Part shown: in pieces, positions 28,610 to 38,721 of the stretch
How the letters are laid out: each line of letters starts with the position of its first letter
Numbering within the stretch: position 1 is the stretch's first letter
Origin: an uncultured Tidjanibacter sp.
GTDB lineage: Bacteria; Bacteroidota; Bacteroidia; Bacteroidales; Rikenellaceae
DNA length: 64,000 bases
Direction of reading: 5' to 3'
Assembly (NCBI GenBank): GCA_947852905.1
Contig: CANTVF010000003.1
Location: 62,001-126,000, forward strand
Notes under the pieces: model-generated
The model's input: the letters and a program-made list of their open reading frames with translations, nothing else
What the model was told of the DNA's origin: nothing
Database searches by the model: none
Position numbers and translations under genes: made by a program

Positions 28610-29986
28610 ATGAACAAAAGCGAATTTGCGACAGCCCTTTTGTCGGGCATAAAGAAATTTCTCTCGTGGATAGGTATTCCGGACAATATGCTCGACGAGT
28701 TGGACGAAATAATCTTCCTGATACTGATAATCGTCATCGCGTTCCTATTCGCCGCCGCAGTGCATGCGATATTCTCGCGACTCAACAAAAAGATATTGAA
28801 ACGAAAGAACGCCGGTCTGCTCGACTCGTTCACCAAATACAACGTATTGCGCAAACTGACGGCCGTCATTCCGCCGCTCGTCATCTCCGCCCTGTTGCCG
28901 TTCGCATTCGACAAGAATTCCGAATGGTTCATCGTGAGCGACAAAATCACATGGATATACTTCTGCATAGCGCTGCTCATCTCGGTAAACGCCGTATTGA
29001 ACCTGCTGGGCGATACCCTGCAAAACACCAAACAGTTGCAGAGCCGCCCGCTGAAAGGTTTCGTACAGATACTTCAAGTGATTTTCTCATGCATAGTCGT
29101 CATAATCATAATATCCATTCTCATAGACAAGTCGCCCTTTAAACTCATTACCGGACTGGGCGCTTTCGCCGCAGTGCTGATGCTGGTATTCAAGGATACC
29201 ATACTGGGATTCGTCGCGGGCGTAATGATCTCCGAAGAAGACATCCTCCGCATAGGAGACTGGATAGAGATGCCTCAAAACAACATCAACGGTACGGTAA
29301 CGGATATATCTCTCGACGTAGTCAAGATACAGAACTTCGACAATACGATAGTCACGATACCGCCCTATTCCCTCGTTTCCGGATCGTTCATCAACTGGCG
29401 CGGAATGAGCGATTCCGGCGGGCGACGAATTATGCGCGAATATACGCTCAAGCTCGACTACATAAAACCGTGTACTCCGGAGTTTTTGGAAAAGATGAAG
29501 ACTTTCGACAAGGACCTCGCTCAATTCATCACGGAAAAACAGGCACAGGCAGCAACCGGACAGGTAGCCAATACCGAAAATCCGGCCGGTCTGGTCAACG
29601 GTACCATAGACACCAATCTCGGGCTGTTGAGGGCCTACATGACCATGTATCTCGCCCGTCACCCGTTCGTAAGCAAAGATCTGCTGCTCATGGTGCGCAC
29701 TCTTGCGCCTACCGGCAACGGTCTCCCCGTCCAGATCTACTGCTTCTCCTCCAACAAGGACTGGCCGAGCTACGAATCCATACAGTCGGAAATAATGGAA
29801 CATTTCGTATCCGTATTACCGGCATTCGACCTCTACCCGTTCCAGAACTCCGATGCCCGCGATACCATTATCAGCAGCTTCATCGAATCGGGAAAATTCG
29901 ACGTTTCGTCCATAGACGGCATTCCGTGGCACACTATCATCCCCGCTACGGAAGAAAAGAAGACCCCGACAGACAGCGCATCCTGA
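28610..29986 (+). CDS. MscS-family mechanosensitive channel
   Basis: 458 residues. Several membrane segments fill the first 190 residues. The pore helix region ITGLGAFAAVLMLVFKDTILGFVAGVM and the following beta domain (EEDILRIGDWIEMP, GTVTDISLDVVKIQNFDNTIVTIPPYSLVS, FINWRGM) are characteristic of MscS. The length and the long C-terminal cytoplasmic domain resemble the YbdG-type branch rather than short MscS. It would release solutes on hypo-osmotic shock. It lies alone between the DUF4932 gene and a weak terminator. Confidence 0.93.
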   Translation: MNKSEFATALLSGIKKFLSWIGIPDNMLDELDEIIFLILIIVIAFLFAAAVHAIFSRLNKKILKRKNAGLLDSFTKYNVLRKLTAVIPPLVISALLPFAFDKNSEWFIVSDKITWIYFCIALLISVNAVLNLLGDTLQNTKQLQSRPLKGFVQILQVIFSCIVVIIIISILIDKSPFKLITGLGAFAAVLMLVFKDTILGFVAGVMISEEDILRIGDWIEMPQNNINGTVTDISLDVVKIQNFDNTIVTIPPYSLVSGSFINWRGMSDSGGRRIMREYTLKLDYIKPCTPEFLEKMKTFDKDLAQFITEKQAQAATGQVANTENPAGLVNGTIDTNLGLLRAYMTMYLARHPFVSKDLLLMVRTLAPTGNGLPVQIYCFSSNKDWPSYESIQSEIMEHFVSVLPAFDLYPFQNSDARDTIISSFIESGKFDVSSIDGIPWHTIIPATEEKKTPTDSAS

Positions 29987-30026
29987 TACACACGGATACA
30001 CCTATCGGATTACACGAACTTACGGC

Positions 30027-30054
30027 AAAGGCGGTCAATGAACGGACCGCCTTT
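30027..30054 (+). terminator. Probable terminator of the MscS-type gene
   Basis: AAAGGCGGTC (30027-30036) pairs perfectly with GACCGCCTTT (30045-30054) around an 8-base loop, 40 bases after the stop. The T-run is short, so termination may be incomplete. Confidence 0.7.
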
Positions 30055-30183
30055 GTCGTATTGTGCCGGACATACGCGAATAGGCTATGGCATAATGTAT
30101 CAACAGAAAACTGGAAATAAGATTTCGCCGACGCTGCCTTTCGTCCGTATCCGCCGCAATAAGTATAACTTTCCGTAATACGC

Positions 30184-30222
30184 AAAACAAAGGGAGACGT
30201 TAAGTTTTAACGTCTTCCCCTT
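30184..30222 (-). terminator. Terminator-like hairpin after the activase gene
   Basis: AAAGGG-A-GACGTTAA pairs with TTAACGTC-TT-CCCCTTT with two bulged bases. On the minus strand it is followed by TTTGTTTT. It is also the 5' hairpin of the repeated element described separately. Confidence 0.65.
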
Positions 30223-30350
30223 TAAGGTATGTTAGAACGGGTAAAATACGAGACCGTGAGTGTAATGGCGACAGGAATTTACGATGTGCAGACTTATCCG
30301 GAAACTCGATAGAAACGCAGCCGATTGCCCGTTACGACACACCGCCCAGA
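30191..30350 (+). repeat. Structured intergenic element, copy A
   Basis: A hairpin followed by about 125 bases that align with 56294-56442, sharing AGAACGGGTAAA, GCAGCCGATT and CGTTACGA and looking roughly 70 percent alike by eye. The hairpin arms differ between copies but both still pair, which is compensatory change. Function unknown. Confidence 0.55.
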
Positions 30351-30397
30351 CATTTAAACATAAAATCATTCAGTCTATTATAGACGGCTGTCGCTTG

Positions 30398-33300
30398 TTA
30401 ATCTGCAAAAGCACCACAGGCGCCGAAGTCATGCCGTGTTTTTCCACCGCGTATCACGGCAGTATCCTCATTCCTTATCAGGAAGTACAACCTGTTCTGC
30501 AAATTCACTTCGCTCGCACCGCCGTCGAGATCGAGATACAGTATGTTCATCTCAGGATAGAACTGTCTGAGTCTTCGCTCTATACCCTTGGCTACTATAT
30601 GATTGGCTATGCAACCGAACGGCTGTACGCATACCACGCGTTTGACTCCTGCCCTCGCATAGCACGCCACTTCGGCAGCCACAGACCACCCTTCGCCGAA
30701 CTGATTCGACAACTCCAGTATCTCGGAGGCGTACTCAGCCTTCTTGAATACAGACTCCTGTTTGCGGTAATACCGGAACCGACGGAGTATCGCCTCCGCA
30801 GCCGATATGCGGACGTTCATGTATTTCAGAAACAGCGGACTCATGTAGTGTTTCAGCATGCTGCCGCGCGCAACCCCGTGCCGCATGTTGACTTCCGAAT
30901 TGACGAAATACTGCATGACGAAATCCAGAATCGGCGGCGTTACGACTTCCATGCCGTGCGCCCTCAGCCATTCGGTAATATGTGCCTGCCCGTAATTGTT
31001 GTATTTCACGAATATTTCGCCCACCAGTCCTACCTGCACAAACGGCCTGTCGACGACATCCACCCTATTGAAATCATCGACCGCACGCGACATCGCATCG
31101 AGCATCATCCTGTGGTCCCGACTTTTTATCGCCTTTATGCCCTCTTCCACATAACGGTCGAAAAGAGCCTTGCTCGTACCACGAACCCGTTCGCGCACCA
31201 CCGTAGCAGAGTACATCTGATTCAACCCGTCACCATAGAGTATCGTATACACGGCCATATTGATAAGAGACGCCATGCGCCCTACAGGTATCCGAAAAGC
31301 CGACTGTTCGTTCTGGTAGGCTTTCCCGGCAGACAATATCAGCACGGGGATATCCGAGAATCCGGCCGTCGTCAAAGCCGCCTTTATCTGGGACACATAA
31401 TTCGTCGCACGACACTGTCCTCCCGTCTGGGTTATCGCCACGACCACATCGTCCAGATCGTATCTGCCCGATTGCAGGGCTGAAATAATGTCGCCCGTAA
31501 CGAGCGTCGAAGGGTAACACACCTCATTGTGTCCGTAACGCAGTCCCGTCTCGGCGGACGTTTTCGAGGAAGGGGGCAGGTTCTCTATCCTGTATCCTAT
31601 CATCTCCCCTATCGCCGGAACGAAAGGCGAAATGAAATCCGCGAGCCACGGTACGAGTATCGTCCTGCGACGGTCGTCTTTCGTATAGGTACGTCCGTAT
31701 CCGCTGTATATCCCGCCGTCGCACCTACGCGCTCCCGCCGCCCTCAACGACTCCACGAACGAGCGCAAACGCAGTTTCACCGATCCGGGACTGGCTATCT
31801 CGTCTATACGGATTACCGTATGGTTTTTTCCAGCCTTGCGGAGTATGGCGCCCGTCTCGTCCATGAAGAAAGAATCCGGTCCGCACCCGAACGAATTGAG
31901 CTGAATCATCTGCACGTTGGCAGGAAGCTGCGCCACCCTCATGGCCGCCTGCACCACCCTGTCAGGATAAGACCATTGCGATACGAGGTTGAGCGATGCG
32001 AATCCATCCGAAGCGTCCGCACAGAACACGTCGTCGGTAAGCACATGTATGCCGAGATCGGAAATTATCTGCCCGACCTTCTGATTCACAAGAGCATCCG
32101 CATGATAGGGTCTGCCGGCGACGACGAACACCATATCTCCCGACGCCAGTGCCTCATCAAGTATCTTTTTCTGCTCCCCGGCCAGTCGTTCCCGGTATCT
32201 GTCGCGTTCGGCCAGCGCCTTACCGAAAGCCGTGCGGAACGTTTTGTCGTCCACACCGAGCGATGCGAGGTACTCTCCGCATGCCCTCTCCAACGCCTTG
32301 GCATTACTGAACGTCACTATAGGTCTGTCGAGCGGAATTCCACCCGGCAGCGGCTCCATTGACGAACGTATGACATCCGGATACCCGCTCACGACCGGAC
32401 AGTTGAACGAATTGTTGCTCGCTCCGAAGTCCCTGTGCTCCTTTATCACCATTGGATACAGAATACGGTCTACGCCGCTCTCCGCCAACGCGGCGATATG
32501 GCCGTGCGTGAGTTTGGCCGGGAAACATATATTGTCCGACATTATGCATCCGACACCCTTGCGGTAAAGTCCGAAAGTCGATTCCGGCGACAGCACGACA
32601 CGGAATCCGCACTCGGACAGCAACGTGTGCCAGAACGGATAGTTCTCGTACATGTTGAGTGCACGCGGCAATCCTATTCTCAATCCGTCCGCCTGCGGAC
32701 GGTCATGCCTGTCGAACAGCAGTCTGTTCTTCAGATCGAATGCATTGTAACCCTTCTTTCCGGAGGTAGCCCTGTTGTAAAATACCTTTTCGCACTTGTT
32801 GCCGGCGAACGAAACGTTACCGTTCTCGAACTCGAAACGCAGTACCGTGCAACGGTTCTGGCAACCGCCGCAGGCGATCTCACGTGTCTTTATCCTGTCC
32901 GGCACGGGCATTACGCCTGAAAATCCGCGGCACGGCTCGCCCGCTTCATGCATCTTGCGCGCATAAAGCGCGGCTCCGAAAGCACCCATGATTTCCGGCC
33001 GGTCGGTGGAAGATACCGACTTACCCGAAAGCAGTTCCAGCGCACGATACACCGCATCGTTACGGAACGTTCCTCCCTGCACCACTATATGATCGCCGAG
33101 CGACTGTAGGCTGGTCAACTTCAAAACTTTGAAAAGGCAGTTTTTGACCACCGAATATGCGAGTCCGGCAGCAATGTCTCCCAGCGACGCGCTTTCGCGC
33201 AAAGCCTGTTTCACCTTTGAATTCATGAATACCGTACAGCGGGTACCCAAATCGCTCGGCTCCGCAGCCAGACACGCCTCGCGCGTGAACTCCTCAAGTG

Positions 33301-34711
33301 TAAGCCCCATTGTAGAAGCGAAGTTCTGAAGAAAAGAGCCGCAGCCGGACGAACATGCCTCGTTGAGCTCTATATTGGATATGGTACCGTCCGACACGAA
33401 CAGCGATTTCATATCCTGACCGCCTATGTCGAGTACGAACGTCACCTGCGGATCGACATACTGCGCACCGGTAAGGTGTGCCATGGTCTCCACTATTCCC
33501 CAATCCAGTCCGAACGCAGACCTCACGAGGTCCTCTCCGTATCCGGTGACAGCCGACGACACGATATTTACCCGAACGCCTGCCGTTTCCATATCATCGT
33601 AGAAACGCTGCATTCCCTCGACGGCCTTCTTCAACGGATTGCCCTGATTGGGTGCATAATAGCAGAACACTATCCCGGCATCGTTATCCGTAACCACTAT
33701 CTTGGTTGTAGTCGATCCCGAATCGATGCCCAGATAGCAGTCCAACGTATCTCCACGATGCAAAACGGCCTCCCGCAACGGAAGCACGTTCCGTTCCGAA
33801 CACCATGTTCCGTATTCGTCCGCCCCGGAAAAAAGAGGCGGCAGGGAATCGCCGCGTACAGCGTTGCCGCCGGAAAGACTCTCCATGAACCCGCGCAGAT
33901 CGCACTCCCGCAGGCCGTCACCGTGCACGGCAGCACCCAATGCCGGGAAAAGTTCACCGTTATCCGGCACTATCATATCCTCCGCGCCCACTTTCAACAC
34001 TTCCCTGAACGCATTCCTCAACGCCGGAATGAACGTCAGCGGACCGCCTATGCATAGAACGCCTCCGCCGACGGTACGCCCCCTCATCAAAGTCGTGACG
34101 CACTGCAAAGCCACGGCATAAAATATCGAAGCGGATATATCCTCCGGCGCGACATTGCGCGAAATCAGATTCTGTATATCGGTCTTTGCAAAAACCCCGC
34201 ACCGCGAAGCTATCGGGTATATTTTGGTATGCCGGTCTGCCAGAGGCGCAAGCCTCTCCACAGGTATGTTCATCAGATCGGCCATCTGGTCTATGAAAGC
34301 GCCCGTCCCGCCGGCACAGCTTCCGTTCATACGTATGTCGGGCTGCCGGCCGGGATCGAGGAATACCATTTTGGCATCCTCTCCGCCCAAATCTATTATT
34401 ACACCCGCCGACGGATAATACATCTCGGCCACACGAATGGACGCTACCACCTCCTGTACGAACTCGACGCCGGTACGTTCCGCTATTCCCATGCCTGCCG
34501 ATCCGGTAACCGTCACGCTGAAACGCGCATCGGGAAACCGTTCGAGTATCGTCCCGAACTCCTCTTTCAGCACGCTGTTGAAATCGGCGTTATGACGCCT
34601 GTAAGCCTTATGAACCAACTCTCCCGCGGTATCGACGACCGCCACTTTCAACGTGGTCGATCCCACGTCGAGACCTATCCTTAACCTCTTGCGTTCAAAT
34701 CCTGTTTCCAT
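30398..34711 (-). CDS. Giant acyl-CoA dehydratase activase-like protein (two ASKHA domains, DUF2229, HgdB-like)
   Basis: 1437 residues. Two ATPase domains of the BcrA/BadF/HgdC type lie in tandem: residues about 10-275 (DVGSTTLK, DLGGEDAK) and 325-590 (DSGSTTTK, DIGGQDMK). Each keeps the two cysteines that hold the bridging 4Fe-4S cluster of such dimeric activases (C132/C171 and C453/C492). A DUF2229 part follows (about 610-850; CGGCQNRC, RIGLPRALNMYENYPFW), then a region like the cluster-binding subunits of 2-hydroxyacyl-CoA dehydratases and double-cubane proteins. Such proteins use ATP to push electrons to very low potential; the substrate of this large form is not established. It lies 19 bases after a tetR gene and is probably controlled by it. 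Confidence 0.85.
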   Translation of the reverse strand: METGFERKRLRIGLDVGSTTLKVAVVDTAGELVHKAYRRHNADFNSVLKEEFGTILERFPDARFSVTVTGSAGMGIAERTGVEFVQEVVASIRVAEMYYPSAGVIIDLGGEDAKMVFLDPGRQPDIRMNGSCAGGTGAFIDQMADLMNIPVERLAPLADRHTKIYPIASRCGVFAKTDIQNLISRNVAPEDISASIFYAVALQCVTTLMRGRTVGGGVLCIGGPLTFIPALRNAFREVLKVGAEDMIVPDNGELFPALGAAVHGDGLRECDLRGFMESLSGGNAVRGDSLPPLFSGADEYGTWCSERNVLPLREAVLHRGDTLDCYLGIDSGSTTTKIVVTDNDAGIVFCYYAPNQGNPLKKAVEGMQRFYDDMETAGVRVNIVSSAVTGYGEDLVRSAFGLDWGIVETMAHLTGAQYVDPQVTFVLDIGGQDMKSLFVSDGTISNIELNEACSSGCGSFLQNFASTMGLTLEEFTREACLAAEPSDLGTRCTVFMNSKVKQALRESASLGDIAAGLAYSVVKNCLFKVLKLTSLQSLGDHIVVQGGTFRNDAVYRALELLSGKSVSSTDRPEIMGAFGAALYARKMHEAGEPCRGFSGVMPVPDRIKTREIACGGCQNRCTVLRFEFENGNVSFAGNKCEKVFYNRATSGKKGYNAFDLKNRLLFDRHDRPQADGLRIGLPRALNMYENYPFWHTLLSECGFRVVLSPESTFGLYRKGVGCIMSDNICFPAKLTHGHIAALAESGVDRILYPMVIKEHRDFGASNNSFNCPVVSGYPDVIRSSMEPLPGGIPLDRPIVTFSNAKALERACGEYLASLGVDDKTFRTAFGKALAERDRYRERLAGEQKKILDEALASGDMVFVVAGRPYHADALVNQKVGQIISDLGIHVLTDDVFCADASDGFASLNLVSQWSYPDRVVQAAMRVAQLPANVQMIQLNSFGCGPDSFFMDETGAILRKAGKNHTVIRIDEIASPGSVKLRLRSFVESLRAAGARRCDGGIYSGYGRTYTKDDRRRTILVPWLADFISPFVPAIGEMIGYRIENLPPSSKTSAETGLRYGHNEVCYPSTLVTGDIISALQSGRYDLDDVVVAITQTGGQCRATNYVSQIKAALTTAGFSDIPVLILSAGKAYQNEQSAFRIPVGRMASLINMAVYTILYGDGLNQMYSATVVRERVRGTSKALFDRYVEEGIKAIKSRDHRMMLDAMSRAVDDFNRVDVVDRPFVQVGLVGEIFVKYNNYGQAHITEWLRAHGMEVVTPPILDFVMQYFVNSEVNMRHGVARGSMLKHYMSPLFLKYMNVRISAAEAILRRFRYYRKQESVFKKAEYASEILELSNQFGEGWSVAAEVACYARAGVKRVVCVQPFGCIANHIVAKGIERRLRQFYPEMNILYLDLDGGASEVNLQNRLYFLIRNEDTAVIRGGKTRHDFGACGAFAD

Positions 34712-34730
34712 ACGACTAAAAAATCTCTTT

Positions 34731-35348
34731 TCAGACTACGAGGGCATTTCTGACGAAATCTATGACATGCTCCTTGTGTTCATGGATAAATTCGTCATAC
34801 CTGTCCGCCGATATTCCCGTTATCTTCCGCACCAGCGGTCCCATAACGAACGGGAACACACATAACGACACTATATTGATAATTATATCCATTGCAGGGT
34901 ACTCCCCGATCAGGCCCTGCCCGCGGTCCCTCTCCACAAGTCCCGCGAAATGTTCGAAAACCTCCGCAGGATTATACGACTCCACAAGTCCCGCCACGGT
35001 AGAGGGATTATGGCTGGCGGCCGTAAGTATGAAACTGGGAATCTGCGGATACTGTACCAACAGATCGTAATAGGTGTTTATCCATGATTCCACTACGTCG
35101 GCGACAGGCCTGTCCGATCCGAGAACGGCGAATATCCTCGTTACCAGAATATCGAAAGCCTCCTTGAAGATGACTTCGAAAAGTCCCGTCTTCGACTGGA
35201 AATAATAATTGACCATAGCCACATTGGTCCCCGAAGCATTGGCTATATCGCGCACGCTGGTCCCCTCGAAACCGTTCTCGACAAAAAGTTCCCGCGCCGT
35301 ATCCACTATCCGCTGCCTTACACCGGACACACTGTCTTTACCCGTCAT
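34731..35348 (-). CDS. TetR-family repressor, likely controlling the activase operon
   Basis: 205 residues from the chosen start MTGKDSVSGVRQRIVDTAREL. Upstream in-frame ATGs (to 35453) would place the promoter and operators inside the coding region and are rejected. The N-terminal helix-turn-helix (about 15-60) reads VRDIANASGTNVAMVNYYFQSKTGLF. The C-terminal ligand domain is variable. Two 16-bp palindromes flank its promoter, so it probably represses itself and the activase gene 19 bases downstream. The inducer is unknown. Confidence 0.92.
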   Translation of the reverse strand: MTGKDSVSGVRQRIVDTARELFVENGFEGTSVRDIANASGTNVAMVNYYFQSKTGLFEVIFKEAFDILVTRIFAVLGSDRPVADVVESWINTYYDLLVQYPQIPSFILTAASHNPSTVAGLVESYNPAEVFEHFAGLVERDRGQGLIGEYPAMDIIINIVSLCVFPFVMGPLVRKITGISADRYDEFIHEHKEHVIDFVRNALVV

Positions 35349-35349
35349 A

Positions 35350-35398
35350 TTAAACGACCGTTTAGTTATTTCGCCTGCAAAACTAAACAATCGTTTAG
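35350..35398 (-). promoter_or_regulatory. Two TetR operator palindromes
   Basis: Two related 16-bp inverted repeats, TTAAACGACCGTTTAG (35350-35365) and CTAAACAATCGTTTAG (35383-35398), arms near-perfect CTAAAC/GTTTAG, spaced 33 bp centre to centre (about three helical turns). The right one overlaps the -7 box of tetR, and the left one lies two bases before the tetR ATG. Confidence 0.85.
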
Positions 35399-35408
35399 AA
35401 ACTATCAA
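35378..35408 (-). promoter_or_regulatory. Promoter of the tetR-activase operon
   Basis: The minus strand reads TTG (35408-35406), 20 bases, then TAGTTTTG (35385-35378). The -7 box overlaps one operator and transcription would start between the two operators, so a bound repressor would block it. Confidence 0.75.
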
Positions 35409-35528
35409 TACCGTTTTACCATTATTTTCTCGATAATCGAACATATATTGCACTACATACGTTCAAAATCCTCCCGCCGGACAATACAGCGGCTACAGAC
35501 CGCTTGCGTAAATACAGGTAATAATTGA

Positions 35529-35536
35529 TAAATTTG
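35529..35536 (+). promoter_or_regulatory. -7 box of the malic enzyme gene
   Basis: TAAATTTG matches TAnnTTTG, with a TTG 22 bases upstream (35504-35506), slightly too far. It lies 45 bases before the ATG. Confidence 0.45.
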
Positions 35537-35581
35537 CCCGTTATTTGCAATAAGACAAACCTTACCTGAACATTAAAAAAT

Positions 35582-36928
<1,347 letters not shown>

Positions 36929-36948
36929 ACAGGCCGCACACAATAACT

Positions 36949-36984
36949 AACCGCCCCTTGCTAAACATTGGCAAGGGGCGGTTT
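36949..36984 (+). terminator. Terminator of the malic enzyme gene
   Basis: Perfect 13-bp stem AACCGCCCCTTGC (36949-36961) with GCAAGGGGCGGTT (36971-36983), 9-base loop, then T. It lies 20 bases after the stop. Confidence 0.93.
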
Positions 36985-37102
36985 ACATTATAGTCTTAAA
37001 CATCGTCCTCTCTCATGCACGGCGGCGGTAAACACATACCGTCTCCCTTACATCGCAGAAAATACCGGAATACACTCCGGACATCTACGGACGCACGTCA
37101 AA

Positions 37103-37651
37103 TCACTGCAACAGCAACTGTGACGCCACGGCGTCGCGCTTATCGCGACCGGCTACTATCTCCACGAGCTTCAATGCGAAATCCATAGTAAGCCCCGGTC
37201 CACGCCCCGTAACGACGTTCCCGTCTACCACGACAGGCTCCGAAGTATGCAACTCGGCGCCTTCGAGGTATTTCTCGAATCCGGGATAACAGGTAGCCTT
37301 ACGCCCCTTGAGGATACCGAGACGTCCCAATACCATTGGCGAAGCGCATATGGCCGACACCAGACCGCCCTTGTCGTAAAAGGCCTTCACTTCTCGCTTC
37401 AACCCTTCGTGCGTATCGAAGGCAGGCGTTCCGCCGGGAATCACAAGAAGTTTCGCAGCAGCAAAATCCACTTCGTCGAACAACAGATCGGCCGTCACCG
37501 GCACCTCGTGACTTCCGGTAACCACCCTCTGCCCTGTCAGCGATACGGTACGCACATCGAGTCCCGCCCGGCGCATTATATCCACGGTAGCCAGAGCCTC
37601 GATCTCCTCGAACCCCGTGATAAGGAATACGAATACAGTTCTCATCGTCAT
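37103..37651 (-). CDS. DJ-1/PfpI-family protein
   Basis: 182 residues of the class I glutamine amidotransferase-like fold. The nucleophile-elbow cysteine is C102 in SAICASPMVLG, and the acidic partner lies in TGFEEIEALA near residue 15. This is the DJ-1/YajL/ThiJ pattern of oxidative-stress and deglycase-type proteins. The start could also be the methionine two codons later. A consensus promoter lies upstream at 37671-37701. Confidence 0.92.
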   Translation of the reverse strand: MTMRTVFVFLITGFEEIEALATVDIMRRAGLDVRTVSLTGQRVVTGSHEVPVTADLLFDEVDFAAAKLLVIPGGTPAFDTHEGLKREVKAFYDKGGLVSAICASPMVLGRLGILKGRKATCYPGFEKYLEGAELHTSEPVVVDGNVVTGRGPGLTMDFALKLVEIVAGRDKRDAVASQLLLQ

Positions 37652-37670
37652 TTTTTTTAAATTACCATTC

Positions 37671-37701
37671 CAAATATAACGATTGCTATCGGCAGCTACA
37701 A
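37671..37701 (-). promoter_or_regulatory. Promoter of the DJ-1 family gene
   Basis: The minus strand reads TTG (37701-37699), 20 bases, then TATATTTG (37678-37671), 20 bases before the first ATG. Confidence 0.75.
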
Positions 37702-37709
37702 GTGCTGAT

Positions 37710-38318
37710 TCAATTTTTCGTCAGTTCCCGCCATCCGGCGAACGTGAATCGAAAATATTCTTTAAAAAATTCACGCATAGCGTCTCTATCCAAATCATGC
37801 GTTACAACCTCGCCTATGACACTAACCAACCACGCAGACATAACGCGTATGAAAAACACTGAAATATTTTTCAGCTCAGGCAAATACTTGCGTTCGGAAA
37901 CCATATACCCATAATTAGCCTGCGTAATATGATCAGTAAATGCCTCTCTGAAACCGCACATGGACGAACCATCTGAATGAAACAACAAAAGCCGCAACTC
38001 CTCCTTGTAACGTTCTATCATACAGATATAATCGTCTACCACTTCCTCACAATGCCCAAAAATAAGCAACATATCCGAATCGATATTCTCCTCGGCAAGC
38101 AGACGAGTAATAAATGCAAACCATTCATCTTTCACGGGTCCTACAACTGCTGCATACAGCTCGTCTTTCCCATTGAAATAATTATATAAGTTACTTAGCC
38201 CGACACCGGCCCCACGCGCAATACTCCGCATGGAAGCGCCTTTATATCCTTCCTTCACGAACTCGTCGCGCGCAGCGTTCAAAATGGCTCCGTATTTATC
38301 GTCTTTAAATATTCTCAT
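37710..38318 (-). CDS. TetR-family transcriptional regulator
   Basis: 202 residues. The N-terminal helix-turn-helix is clear (MRSIARGAGVGLSNLYNYFNGKDELY, about residues 28-53). The C-terminal ligand-binding part is variable. It ends 58 bases before the DJ-1 gene on the same strand, but that gene has its own promoter. No palindromic operator like that of the other TetR gene is visible upstream, so its target is unknown. Confidence 0.92.
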   Translation of the reverse strand: MRIFKDDKYGAILNAARDEFVKEGYKGASMRSIARGAGVGLSNLYNYFNGKDELYAAVVGPVKDEWFAFITRLLAEENIDSDMLLIFGHCEEVVDDYICMIERYKEELRLLLFHSDGSSMCGFREAFTDHITQANYGYMVSERKYLPELKNISVFFIRVMSAWLVSVIGEVVTHDLDRDAMREFFKEYFRFTFAGWRELTKN

Positions 38319-38614
38319 TATCTAAATATACAATAGAAAACTTTCAACCATATGCAAAGTAACGCAAAAAATCATCTCATGCAACATCGTTTCAGTCGTA
38401 TTCCTCACCAACGCCCCTTGTCATAAAAAGCAGTTGCAATAATATAAATCGCCATTGCCACTATATAAAACGGACACGTATCCATACAAAATACCACCAA
38501 AGATTCATCGTGTCGTTGCACATCGATATTCTGCCTTTCATATCTTCGACACTACGAAATTCCCAAATCGGCTCACCTCACAGTCGATTATCGTGGAATA
38601 TGAAATAAAGACAA
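38319..38614. other. Spacer between tetR and the lipoprotein module
   Basis: About 300 AT-rich bases upstream of the second tetR gene. A TTACTTTG near 38355 on the minus strand resembles a -7 box but has the wrong internal spacing. Nothing else is supported. Confidence 0.4.
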
Positions 38615-38646
38615 ATCGCCAGTTAGAAGTTTTCCTAACTGGCGAT
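38615..38646 (-). terminator. Terminator of lipoprotein module A
   Basis: Perfect 12-bp stem ATCGCCAGTTAG (38615-38626) with CTAACTGGCGAT (38635-38646). On the minus strand a T-rich tract (TTTGTCTTTATTT) follows. It lies 75 bases after the stop of the three-BACON gene. Confidence 0.85.
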
Positions 38647-38721
38647 CCTTGCGAACCCATGCCGACCGATACCTCAAACACCAGCCGACACGGAAAATAT
38701 ATCAGAAGACAAAATCAACGG

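Larger units (their letters stand above)
30055..30397. other. Spacer with structured repeat element, copy A
   Basis: 343 bases between the convergent MscS gene and the giant activase gene. The second half (30191-30350) is a diverged copy of an element also found at 56294-56442. No conventional gene is supported. Confidence 0.5.

Noticed and set aside
30284-31483. A 399-codon plus-strand frame starting in the repeated element
   Set aside because: Most of it is antisense to the giant activase gene and it shows no domain.
35349-35453. Longer start for the first TetR protein
   Set aside because: It would place the -7 box and both operators within the coding sequence; the TetR fold starts after 35348.
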